A stretch of DNA of 8,327 nt from CAYMUG01 sp964393575 (GCA_964393575.1 CAYMUG010000031.1:1-8327), one strand, 5' to 3'; shown: positions 1 to 6,892, numbered from the stretch's first letter. Numbers and translations: made by a program. The notes: a model not told the origin generated them from the sequence alone.

Positions 1-2849
1 CTAACTTGGCGGGGTGTACCTTCAGCAACTATGTATCCGCCTCTCTCCCCTCCTTCGGGTCCTAAGTCAACAATGTGGCCCGCGTTTTTTATAATATCCA
101 TATTGTGCTCAATAACAATCACTGTATTCCCCTGTGCCACCAGTCCTTTTATAACATTGAGCAGTTTATTTATGTCATCCGCGTGCAAACCTACTGTGGG
201 TTCATCCAGAATATACAGAGTTTTACCGGTAGATTTGCGGGCAAGTTCTGTTGCAAGTTTTACACGCTGTGCCTCGCCTCCGCTTAAAGATGGAGCCGGC
301 TGGCCGAGCTCTATATAACCGAGGCCTACACGATTCAGGACATCCAGCTTGTCCTTAACAGACGGAATATTCTTAAAGAAGTCGGACGCCTCCTCTACTG
401 TCATATTGAGGACATCATAAATACTTTTACCCCTGTAGGTTACCTCAAGCACATCTTTATTGTAGCGTTTGCCCGCGCACTCGTCACACTCAACATATAT
501 ATCGGAAAGCATAAACATCTCCACGCGGTTCACTCCCCCTCCTCTGCATTTTTCACACCTGCCTCCTTTTACATTGAAACTGAAACGTCCGGGTTTGTAA
601 CCGCGCGCCCGCGCCTCGGGTGAGGCAGCAAAAAGTTCCCGTATGGGCGTAAACAGGTTGGTGTATGTTGCGGGGTTGCTTCGCGGAGTTTTTCCTATAG
701 GCGACTGGTCTATAAGAATTGATTTATTCAACGCGCCCATTCCTTCTATTTTTTTATGCTCTCCCGGGATGGAATGCGCCCCGTGCAGCTCGCGCTGAAG
801 TGCGCTTGCGAGAATAGAGTTAATAAGCGAGCTTTTACCCGAACCGGACACACCGGTTACACAAATAAGATTACTCAGAGGAAACTTTGCCTCTATATTT
901 TTTAGGTTGTTATGGGCGGCGCCTTTAACGGTTAAATACTTTTGTTTTTTGGGTTTTACAGAACCGGAGTTAGGCCCCTCCGTCGTCCGCCTATTGGCGG
1001 GATTGCTCGTAGTTTTACCTCTTGAACCTTTGCTTTTTGTATCTATATGTCCATCTACCTGCATCTCCCCTTTCATATATTTCGCCGTTAACGTGTTAGA
1101 CTTTTTCAGTTGTGCCGGTGTGCCCTTAAACGTGACCTTGCCTCCGTTTTTCCCGGCGCCGGGGCCTATATCAATTACGTAGTCGGCCTCCTCTATTGTC
1201 ATAGGGTCATGTTCAACAACAAGCACCGTATTACCCAGGTCACGCAGCTCTTTTATTGTATTTAAAAGACGCGCCTGGTCGCGGGCGTGCAGCCCTATGG
1301 AGGGCTCATCCAGAATATAAAACACTCCGGAAAGACGTGAACCCAACTGTGTTGCAAGACGTATTCTTTGAGATTCCCCGCCGGAGAGAGTTCCGGCTTC
1401 CCTGGCGAGCGTGAGATAACCCAGCCCTACACGGGAGAGAAAACTAAGCCGCGCTCTTATTTCCTTCACAATAGGAGCTGCTATTTTTTCTTCACTTTTT
1501 GTGAGGGGTGCTTTTCCGGGGAAGTTTTCAAAAAATTCTAATGCCTTCTCTACACTTAAGTTTACAACCTCATCTATATTCACGCCGTTCCCAGAGCTGT
1601 CTTCGGGAAGTTTTACCGATAAACTTTCGGGTTTGAGGCGTCTTCCTTCGCAGGAAGGGCACTGCCTTATCTTCATATATTTTTCTATTTCGGCTCTTGT
1701 GTAGTCGGAATCGGTTTCTTTGTATCTGCGTTCAAGATTAGGCGCGACACCTTCATATTCTTCGTCTCCGTATAAAATGATGTTTATGTCCCGCTCGGAA
1801 AATTCGCCCACGGGAGCGTGCATATCAATATCGTATTTATCTGACATTCCGTGTAAAACTCTCCAGTACCAGCCCTGCCTTCCCACTCTATGAGATGCGG
1901 TCATCCATGGATGTATCGCCCCTTCAGCCAGAGAAAGGTCCTTGTTGGGCATAACCAGCTCGGGGTCAATTTCTTTTTTGTGCCCTATGCCGCTGCATGT
2001 AGAGCAGGCACCGTAAGGACTGTTAAACGAAAATGTGCGGGGCTCCGGTTCCGGCATTGCAAAACCGCACCTTTCACAGGCAAATTTTTCCGAAAACATT
2101 CTCTCTTCTTCCTTACTTCCGTTTTCCGGAGATATAGTGACGGATAAAGCGCCTTTCCCCATTTTAAGGGCGGTTTCAACAGAGTCGGTAAGGCGGATAT
2201 TATCAAGGTCTTTATCTATTTTTAGTTTATCCACCGCAACATCCACGGAGTGCTGTTTCTTGGGATCAATTTCTTTATCAAGCGCTTCGGAAATTGACAT
2301 TATACGTCCGTCCAGACGAACGCGCATAAAGCCGGCACTGCCTACTTCCTCAAGTATGTCTTTGTGCTGGCCTTTTCTTGAAAATACCAGCGGAGCCAGA
2401 ATGGTCACTGTGCCCTGTAATTTTTTAATATTTTTAATTATTTCCTCTTGAGTGGACGCCTGTATTAAGGTGTCGCAGTGGGGACAATGGGGCTTGCCGG
2501 TGTGGGCAAAGAGAAGCCGTAAATAATCGTAAATTTCGGTAATAGTGCCTACAGTAGAACGCGGATTGCTTGATACACTCTTTTGGTCTATAGCTATCGC
2601 GGGTGAAATGCCTTCTATGCTTTCCACATCCGGCTTGTCCATCACACCCAAAAACTGCCGCGCATAAGTGCTTAAGCTGTCAATGTAGCGCCTCTGGCCC
2701 TCCGAGTATATCGTGTCAAAAACAAGAGAGCTTTTGCCCGAACCGGAAACCCCTGTTACAACTACAAGTTTATTCTTGGGAATATCCAGATTTATGTTTT
2801 TCAGGTTGTGAGTCCGCGCGCCTTTAATTGTTATAAAATTTTTCCGCAT
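1..2849 (-). CDS. uvrA: Excinuclease ABC subunit UvrA (3' end cut by window edge)
   Basis: UvrA is the ATP-dependent DNA damage sensor of nucleotide excision repair; it dimerises, loads UvrB at lesions and leaves before UvrC incises. The frame is open for 949 codons without interruption. It shows the tandem ABC layout: Walker A GVSGSGKSS at about residues 33-41 (K39), CxxC pair C122/C125, zinc module C258/C261/C282/C285, CxxC C397/C400, signature LSGGE at 488-492, Walker B LDEP around D514/E515, second Walker A with K672, zinc module C765/C768/C788/C791, second LSGGE at 855-859 and LDEP around D882/E883. The frame is still open at AEGTPRQV at the edge; compared with E. coli UvrA (about 940 aa) only a short tail should be missing. 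ATG 2849 is chosen because the family N-terminus (KGARTHNLKNI) follows directly and a strong promoter lies just upstream. The inter-half linker (about residues 600-630) is longer than in E. coli and carries a palindrome. The gene is divergent from uvrC across an assembly gap. Confidence 0.97.
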   Translation of the reverse strand, partial: MRKNFITIKGARTHNLKNINLDIPKNKLVVVTGVSGSGKSSLVFDTIYSEGQRRYIDSLSTYARQFLGVMDKPDVESIEGISPAIAIDQKSVSSNPRSTVGTITEIYDYLRLLFAHTGKPHCPHCDTLIQASTQEEIIKNIKKLQGTVTILAPLVFSRKGQHKDILEEVGSAGFMRVRLDGRIMSISEALDKEIDPKKQHSVDVAVDKLKIDKDLDNIRLTDSVETALKMGKGALSVTISPENGSKEEERMFSEKFACERCGFAMPEPEPRTFSFNSPYGACSTCSGIGHKKEIDPELVMPNKDLSLAEGAIHPWMTASHRVGRQGWYWRVLHGMSDKYDIDMHAPVGEFSERDINIILYGDEEYEGVAPNLERRYKETDSDYTRAEIEKYMKIRQCPSCEGRRLKPESLSVKLPEDSSGNGVNIDEVVNLSVEKALEFFENFPGKAPLTKSEEKIAAPIVKEIRARLSFLSRVGLGYLTLAREAGTLSGGESQRIRLATQLGSRLSGVFYILDEPSIGLHARDQARLLNTIKELRDLGNTVLVVEHDPMTIEEADYVIDIGPGAGKNGGKVTFKGTPAQLKKSNTLTAKYMKGEMQVDGHIDTKSKGSRGKTTSNPANRRTTEGPNSGSVKPKKQKYLTVKGAAHNNLKNIEAKFPLSNLICVTGVSGSGKSSLINSILASALQRELHGAHSIPGEHKKIEGMGALNKSILIDQSPIGKTPRSNPATYTNLFTPIRELFAASPEARARGYKPGRFSFNVKGGRCEKCRGGGVNRVEMFMLSDIYVECDECAGKRYNKDVLEVTYRGKSIYDVLNMTVEEASDFFKNIPSVKDKLDVLNRVGLGYIELGQPAPSLSGGEAQRVKLATELARKSTGKTLYILDEPTVGLHADDINKLLNVIKGLVAQGNTVIVIEHNMDIIKNAGHIVDLGPEGGERGGYIVAEGTPRQV
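987..1000. repeat. Small palindrome inside the uvrA linker
   Basis: CCGCC-TATT-GGCGG forms a perfect 5-bp hairpin with a 4-nt loop. It is read in frame on the minus strand as part of the hydrophilic linker SNPANRRTTEGPNS joining the two ATPase halves of UvrA, where E. coli UvrA has a shorter, unrelated linker. The flanking CGTCCGCC resembles the repeat arm downstream of the isomerase gene (8086-8094). An insertion of a genomic repeat is an inference. Confidence 0.5.
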
Positions 2850-2858
2850 AAGTTGTAC

Positions 2859-2887
2859 ATTATACAATATGATAATAATTATATCAA
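2859..2887 (-). promoter_or_regulatory. Sigma-70-type promoter of uvrA
   Basis: On the minus strand, -35 TTGATA (2887-2882) and -10 TATAAT (2864-2859) are separated by exactly 17 bp. Only 9 nt separate the -10 box from the uvrA ATG at 2849, so transcription would start about 2-3 nt before the codon: a nearly leaderless mRNA with no room for a Shine-Dalgarno site. The -35 box sits one base from the assembly gap, so upstream operators cannot be seen. Confidence 0.8.
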
Positions 2888-2888
2888 G

Positions 2889-2988
2889 NNNNNNNNNNNN
2901 NNNNNNNNNNNNNNNNNNNNNNNNNNNNNNNNNNNNNNNNNNNNNNNNNNNNNNNNNNNNNNNNNNNNNNNNNNNNNNNNNNNNNNNN
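2889..2988. other. Assembly gap of 100 N
   Basis: Exactly 100 undetermined bases, the conventional filler for a scaffold gap, so the true length may differ. It separates the divergent uvrA and uvrC promoters. The left flank ends in CAAG and the right flank begins with CTTG. Any LexA box or other shared operator would lie inside it. Confidence 0.95.
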
Positions 2989-2989
2989 C

Positions 2990-3018
2990 TTGCTAAAACA
3001 TAAAAACTATTGTATAGT
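2990..3018 (+). promoter_or_regulatory. Sigma-70-type promoter of uvrC
   Basis: -35 TTGCTA (2990-2995) and -10 TATAGT (3013-3018) have a 17-bp spacer. The expected start point, about 7 nt after the -10 box, falls at or next to the A of ATG 3026, implying a leaderless uvrC transcript. This also argues against starting the protein at TTG 2990, since that codon is the -35 box. The spacing and the ATTGTATARt core match the uvrA promoter on the other side of the gap. Confidence 0.75.
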
Positions 3019-3025
3019 TATAAAA

Positions 3026-4414
3026 ATGCGTAAATCTGTATCCATAGAAAATATAAATACACTACCCAAAACCCCGGGAATATATTTTTTAAAAAATAAG
3101 AGCGGGGAAGTTTTTTATATAGGAAAATCCGCAAATATAAAAAGCCGGCTCAACTCGCACGTAAATGACAACTATCTCTTCAGGCCGGAGAAAATACATA
3201 AAATTGAATGGATAAATACCTCCAACGAAATAGAGGCGCTTTTGAAAGAATCTGTATATATAAAAAAATATAACCCGAAAATGAATGTCCGTCTGCGGGA
3301 TGATAAAAAATATTTTTATGTAGGCATTACAGATGAAAAACTTCCGAGGGTGTTTATTACACACCAGCCCGATCTCTACAATAATGTCAAAAGTAAAAAG
3401 TCAAATGTCAAAGGTCATGGTACGGAATATATCGGGCCGTTTACGGATGGAATGGCTTTAAAAATGGTTTTAAAGTATCTCCGGAGATTATTTTCGTACT
3501 ATTCAACAAACGCTAAACGCCCTTATGGCGCCAAAAAACACTCATCCCTCCCCTGCCAATGGTGCCACATAAAACTTTGCCCCGGACCGGAACCCGACCC
3601 ACACCGATACAAAAAGGATATAAATTCAATAAAAAAGATTCTGCAGGGCAAAAGAACGAATGTCGTAAAATCTATAAAAAAACAAATGCTTGCGGCTTCA
3701 AAAGCAGAAGAATATGAAAAAGCAAGAGAATTAAGGGATACAAAGGAGGCACTTGAAAATATATTTGAGCATGCAGAGATCACCATTCCATGGAATCCGG
3801 ACAAATCACAAGTGCGCCCCTATGAAAGATCCGGTTCTCAAATATCCGAACATCTTGCGGAGCTGTTAGGTACCGATGGGACTCCGCAAACAATTGAAGG
3901 ATATGATATTTCAAACATTCAGGGCAAAAACGCGACAGGAAGTATGGTGAGGTTCGCGGACGGCAAACCTGATAAAAGCATGTACAGAAAGTTTAATATA
4001 AAGGCACCCGCACAACCTAATGACTATAAAATGATACGTGAAGTTGTGCGCAGGCGTCTCGGACACCCTGAGTGGCCGTATCCCGACCTGATTCTTATAG
4101 ATGGAGGAAGACCGCAACTCAACGCTGCGCTTTTTGAGTTGCGGAATTATCAATTACCAATTACCAATGACCAAACAAATTCCCTGTCTGCCTCCAGGCA
4201 GGACAAATCACAATTTTTAAATTTAAAACCAATAACAATAGCTGCGTTAGCAAAGCAAGAAGAGGAGATTTATCTGCCAAACCGCAAAAACCCGATACCC
4301 TTAGCGGAAACACCGGAGGGCACGGCAAATCTATTGAAATACGTGCGGGATGAAGCTCATAAATTTGCCGTTTCTCATCACAGAAACAGAAGAAGAAAAA
4401 CTTTTAAAAAGTGA
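3026..4414 (+). CDS. uvrC: UvrC excinuclease subunit, short form without C-terminal HhH domain
   Basis: UvrC makes both incisions around a UvrB-bound lesion. The 462-aa product has an N-terminal GIY-YIG nuclease (GIY 18-20, YIG 31-33, R41, likely catalytic E75), a cysteine patch C177/C180/C185, a UVR domain that contacts UvrB (about 216-248) and the RNase H-like nuclease with D294 (GYDIS), D359 (LIDGG) and H445 (DEAHKFA). It stops at HHRNRRRKTFKK, so the C-terminal (HhH)2 DNA-binding domain of the roughly 600-aa E. coli enzyme is absent; only 27 nt separate the stop from the next gene. Two low-complexity segments, about 120-131 and 373-400, interrupt otherwise conserved domain sequence and are encoded by heptamer repeats and a palindrome. 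ATG 3026 is chosen because the family N-terminus follows and a promoter occupies the sequence upstream; an in-frame TTG at 2990 would add 12 residues. One of the four cysteines that bind the Fe-S cluster in E. coli is Glu here (CPGPE for CxxPC) and the first is not evident. Confidence 0.93.
   Translation: MRKSVSIENINTLPKTPGIYFLKNKSGEVFYIGKSANIKSRLNSHVNDNYLFRPEKIHKIEWINTSNEIEALLKESVYIKKYNPKMNVRLRDDKKYFYVGITDEKLPRVFITHQPDLYNNVKSKKSNVKGHGTEYIGPFTDGMALKMVLKYLRRLFSYYSTNAKRPYGAKKHSSLPCQWCHIKLCPGPEPDPHRYKKDINSIKKILQGKRTNVVKSIKKQMLAASKAEEYEKARELRDTKEALENIFEHAEITIPWNPDKSQVRPYERSGSQISEHLAELLGTDGTPQTIEGYDISNIQGKNATGSMVRFADGKPDKSMYRKFNIKAPAQPNDYKMIREVVRRRLGHPEWPYPDLILIDGGRPQLNAALFELRNYQLPITNDQTNSLSASRQDKSQFLNLKPITIAALAKQEEEIYLPNRKNPIPLAETPEGTANLLKYVRDEAHKFAVSHHRNRRRKTFKK
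3384..3418 (+). repeat. Five tandem degenerate heptamers inside uvrC
   Basis: Five consecutive 7-mers read ATGTCAA, AAGTAAA, AAGTCAA, ATGTCAA, AGGTCAT. They are translated in frame as VKSKKSNVKGH, between PRVFIT and the conserved GTEYIGPF, where typical UvrC proteins have only a short turn. The 7-nt period is not a codon multiple, so this is a DNA repeat and not a peptide repeat. It resembles the short tandem heptamer repeats known from cyanobacteria; that comparison is from memory. Confidence 0.75.
4145..4172 (+). repeat. Four tandem heptamers inside the uvrC nuclease domain
   Basis: AATTATC, AATTACC, AATTACC and AATGACC follow one another without spacing. They encode the stretch NYQLPITND just after the catalytic LIDGG motif and the NAALFEL helix. 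In ordinary UvrC this helix runs almost directly into the strand IAALAKxEE, so the segment of about 28 residues looks inserted. The heptamer family differs from that at 3384-3418. Confidence 0.75.
4185..4205. repeat. Palindrome inside uvrC
   Basis: TGTCTGCC and GGCA-g-GACA pair as an 8-bp stem with one bulged G and a TCCA loop. It lies just after the heptamers and is translated as part of SLSASRQDKS. Its GTCTGCC arm is identical to the arm of the intergenic hairpin at 4829-4855, so both likely belong to one dispersed repeat family. Confidence 0.65.
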
Positions 4415-4441
4415 TATTTTTTGATACTCTGGATTATATAG

Positions 4442-4801
4442 ATGATACTAAGAATAATTCTAAAATCAGCTGTTAATGCCCTGGCAATATTTGTCGCCGC
4501 TCATGTGTTCTCTGGGGTAAATTTGAATATTGAAGAAACTTCAACCGCCGAGGGTGTGGCTATACTATTAGGTATAGGATTTGTAGTATGGATAGGCAAC
4601 ACATTGATACGTCCTCTGGTAAAAGTATTGACATTTCCTTTGATTGTTGTAACATTCGGATTGTTCAATATTGTAATTAATGTATTTATTTTGTGGGGGG
4701 CTGACATCATTTTGCCCCAGCTGGAAATTATAGGATTTTGGCCGCTATTGTGGACAACAATATTCGTTTCTGTGGCAAACAGTTTATTATTCTTTATATA
4801 A
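4442..4801 (+). CDS. Phage-holin-like family four-helix membrane protein
   Basis: The 119-aa product is almost entirely hydrophobic with four predicted membrane helices at about residues 4-24, 38-58, 61-84 and 96-119. The pattern GNTLIRPLVKVLTFPL followed by TFGLFNIVINVFIL is characteristic of the PF04020 family (mycobacterial 4-TMS phage holin, superfamily IV), present in many bacterial chromosomes; its function outside phage is unknown. No endolysin or other phage gene is nearby, so a lysis role is not supported. It begins 27 nt after uvrC in the same direction and may be co-transcribed. ATG 4442 starts directly at the first helix; a weak GGA about 9 nt upstream is the only ribosome-site-like sequence. 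The protein contains no cysteine. Confidence 0.85.
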   Translation: MILRIILKSAVNALAIFVAAHVFSGVNLNIEETSTAEGVAILLGIGFVVWIGNTLIRPLVKVLTFPLIVVTFGLFNIVINVFILWGADIILPQLEIIGFWPLLWTTIFVSVANSLLFFI

Positions 4802-4806
4802 ACTTT

Positions 4807-4913
4807 GCAATAATGCGAATCAACGAATGTCTGCCACCGCCTTGCTTTGGCAGACGGGCATGCGAATGCCGCGAATTAAACCAAAAAACAAATCGTATCA
4901 TTCGCATTATTGC
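4807..4913. repeat. Intergenic element bounded by 14-bp inverted repeats
   Basis: GCAATAATGCGAAT (4807-4820) recurs as its exact reverse complement at 4900-4913. Between the arms lie a 7-bp hairpin GTCTGCC/GGCAGAC (4829-4835 and 4849-4855) and a 5-bp hairpin GGCAT-GCGA-ATGCC (4857-4870) whose loop is a GNRA tetraloop. The element fills nearly all of the spacer between the holin-like gene and secG. It has no T-tract, so it is not a standard intrinsic terminator. It could be a small palindromic mobile or REP-like element, or an RNA structure in a readthrough transcript. Confidence 0.7.
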
Positions 4914-4938
4914 TTGGTAAGCGTAAGCGAACAAAAAT

Positions 4939-5157
4939 ATGAAAACAATTCTTCTTATTATACAAATTATAGTATCAGTCGGTCTTATAACAACTATCCT
5001 TTTACAAAAAAGGAGTGCTGGACTAGGCGGCGCTTTTGGCGGATCGGGTGCTACTTATCACGAAAAACGGGGCTCAGAAAAAATATTGTTTTACGCAACA
5101 ATAGGTTTAGGTATTCTATTTATAGGCGTCGCATTTCTGCTTTTGCTTATCAGATAA
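4939..5157 (+). CDS. secG: Preprotein translocase subunit SecG
   Basis: SecG is the small auxiliary subunit of the SecYEG channel in the cytoplasmic membrane and assists SecA-driven export. The 72-aa product shows the family design: helix 1 (about residues 3-22), a cytoplasmic loop with LLQKRSAGLGGAFGGSG and RGSEK, then helix 2 (about 50-71). The LLQ...GLGGAFGG core is diagnostic. Its size matches short bacterial SecG proteins. ATG 4939 places the first helix at the N-terminus; AAAAAT precedes it, with no Shine-Dalgarno sequence. The downstream solute-binding gene starts 7 nt after the stop, so the two likely form an operon. Confidence 0.93.
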   Translation: MKTILLIIQIIVSVGLITTILLQKRSAGLGGAFGGSGATYHEKRGSEKILFYATIGLGILFIGVAFLLLLIR

Positions 5158-5164
5158 ATATACT

Positions 5165-6892
5165 GTGGATAAATTCCAAAAAATTAAAAGATTTTTTCAA
5201 CTGCCGAAGCGCATCTTTCACAGGTTTGCTCCGAGAGAGAAATATATAGCAAGCATTTTTGCTCTTGTAATCGTCGGTTCTTTAGTGGCGCTGGGAGTGC
5301 AGGTATATATTTCCAACACCATTACAGTGCCTAAAAAAGGAGGTACATACAGAGAAGCCGTGGTGGGTACTCCCAGATTTATAAATCCGGTACTGGTATC
5401 AACAAATGACGTGGATCGAGGCTTAACAAATCTGGTTTATTCGTCTTTGATGCGTTATAACGAAAAGGGTGAATTAGTACCCGATTTAGCGAAAAGTTAC
5501 GAAGTAAGAGATGAGGGAAAAACGTATGTATTTAATTTAAAAGAAGATTTGCAATGGGAAGACGGAGAAGAGCTAACAGCGGAGGATGTGGTTTATACTA
5601 TAAATCTTGTACAGGATCCCGGTTACGCAAGCCCTCTTTTTCAAAGTTGGCAGGGAGTGGAAGTAGAAAGAAAGGATAAAAGAACCGTAATTTTCCGTCT
5701 TGAGGCACCTTACGCTTCGTTTATTGAAAACACAACTATAGGAATCCTTCCTAAGCATAAATGGCAGAGCATACCCCAGCAAAATTTTGCTTTGAGTGAT
5801 GCTAATCTGCAACCGCTCGGATCGGGGAGATACAAAGTAGAATCACTAACCAAAAACGAATCCGGGCTTATATCTTCTTATACGCTCACAGAAAACAAAA
5901 ACTACCACGGAAAACAACCTTTTATAGAAAAAATAGTTTTTAAGTTTTATGCGAACGAAGAGGAGGCAATAAAAGCATTTAATGCAGGGCTTACGGATGG
6001 AATCTCATTTGTATCACCCGCCAATATCGAAAAACTCAACCAGGATGCAAAGCTTAACCTGTTTAATATGCCCCGATACTTTGCAATATTCTTTAATCAA
6101 GAACAAAGTTCGTTATTAAACAATATAGAAGTCAGAGAAGCGTTGGCAAGAAGCACAAATAAAGAAGAAATAATAGAAAAAGCTCTTGCGGGCTTCGGAG
6201 AAAAGGCCTTCGGCCCCATACCTGAAAATTTTGATGAATATCATAGTGAAGATGTTGAAAAATGGCAGTACGACCCTGAAAGAGCTGAAACAGTACTCGA
6301 GGAAAACGGTTGGGAAGATCAAGACGAAGACGGTATAAGAGAGAAATTAACTGAATCAGAAAACGACAATGAGGAGAAACAAAGACTTGAATTTTCCCTG
6401 GTCACCGCCGACCGACCTGAATTAAAAAAGGCGGCAAACATATTACAAAACCAATGGGAAAAAAGTGGCATAAAACTGAACGTTAAAACAGTTGCTCTTG
6501 ATAAATTACAACAGAACTTTATACGTCCCCGCTCCTATCAGATGCTTATGTTTGGACAAATTTTAGGCTCTGTTCCTGACCCCTTCAGTTTTTGGCACTC
6601 CTCACAAACCAATGATCCGGGGTTGAATCTTTCCCGATATTCCAACGAAGATGTGGATACATTGCTGGAAGATATGCGCACAGAAGAAGAGAATAAAGAA
6701 AGAATAGAAAAATACAAAGAATTCCAACAAAAACTTACAGAAGACCTGCCCGCAATATTTATTTATAATCCCAAGTATATATATGCAACTCATAAACGAG
6801 TAAAGGGAGTGGAGGAAGGCCTCATCGTGGACTCATCCTACAGGTTTACAGGAATATCTGAATGGTATGTAAGAACTCAAAGGGTGTTTTAA
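5165..6892 (+). CDS. Membrane-anchored family 5 extracellular solute-binding protein (OppA/DppA-like)
   Basis: The product (575 aa) belongs to the SBP_bac_5 family, which captures peptides or similar solutes for ABC importers. Family hallmarks include GGTYREAVVGTPRFINPVL (59-77), the LxxDLAxSYEVRDEGKTYVFNLKxxLxWEDGExLTAEDVVYT region (about 104-145) and the C-terminal half ending in a YNPKYIYATHKRVKG stretch. A basic N-terminus is followed by one helix (about 27-49), with no lipobox Cys; in fact the protein has no Cys, so it is probably an uncleaved anchored or signal-anchor protein facing outside. NGWEDQDEDGIREK (381-394) resembles a calcium-binding DxDxDG loop, as in some relatives. The GTG start is chosen because it is the codon 7 nt after secG and gives the basic N-terminus; no ribosome site is visible. 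No permease or ATPase gene is in the window, so the transport partner and ligand are unknown. Confidence 0.9.
   Translation: MDKFQKIKRFFQLPKRIFHRFAPREKYIASIFALVIVGSLVALGVQVYISNTITVPKKGGTYREAVVGTPRFINPVLVSTNDVDRGLTNLVYSSLMRYNEKGELVPDLAKSYEVRDEGKTYVFNLKEDLQWEDGEELTAEDVVYTINLVQDPGYASPLFQSWQGVEVERKDKRTVIFRLEAPYASFIENTTIGILPKHKWQSIPQQNFALSDANLQPLGSGRYKVESLTKNESGLISSYTLTENKNYHGKQPFIEKIVFKFYANEEEAIKAFNAGLTDGISFVSPANIEKLNQDAKLNLFNMPRYFAIFFNQEQSSLLNNIEVREALARSTNKEEIIEKALAGFGEKAFGPIPENFDEYHSEDVEKWQYDPERAETVLEENGWEDQDEDGIREKLTESENDNEEKQRLEFSLVTADRPELKKAANILQNQWEKSGIKLNVKTVALDKLQQNFIRPRSYQMLMFGQILGSVPDPFSFWHSSQTNDPGLNLSRYSNEDVDTLLEDMRTEEENKERIEKYKEFQQKLTEDLPAIFIYNPKYIYATHKRVKGVEEGLIVDSSYRFTGISEWYVRTQRVF

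Noticed and set aside
1890..2451. Open frames on the strand opposite uvrA
   Set aside because: They are shadows of uvrA, which is uninterrupted and conserved across the whole interval.
2990..3025. N-terminal extension of UvrC from TTG 2990
   Set aside because: The 36 nt contain a good -35/-10 pair with a 17-bp spacer, and TTG 2990 is part of the -35 box; the family N-terminus begins at ATG 3026.
2850..3025. LexA/SOS box controlling uvrA and uvrC
   Set aside because: No SOS-box-like palindrome is visible in the sequenced flanks; it could only lie in the N gap.
3384..4205. CRISPR array or leader
   Set aside because: The repeats are 7-mers without spacers and lie in a translated gene.
4415..4441. 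Frameshifted remnant of the UvrC HhH domain
   Set aside because: The interval is only 27 nt and no frame there or in the following membrane gene shows HhH sequence.
4442..4801. Prophage lysis gene
   Set aside because: The holin-like family is widespread on chromosomes and no other phage gene, integrase or attachment site is present.
4827..5249. 140-codon open frame overlapping secG
   Set aside because: It runs through the inverted-repeat spacer and out of frame across secG, with no recognisable protein features; secG is unambiguous.
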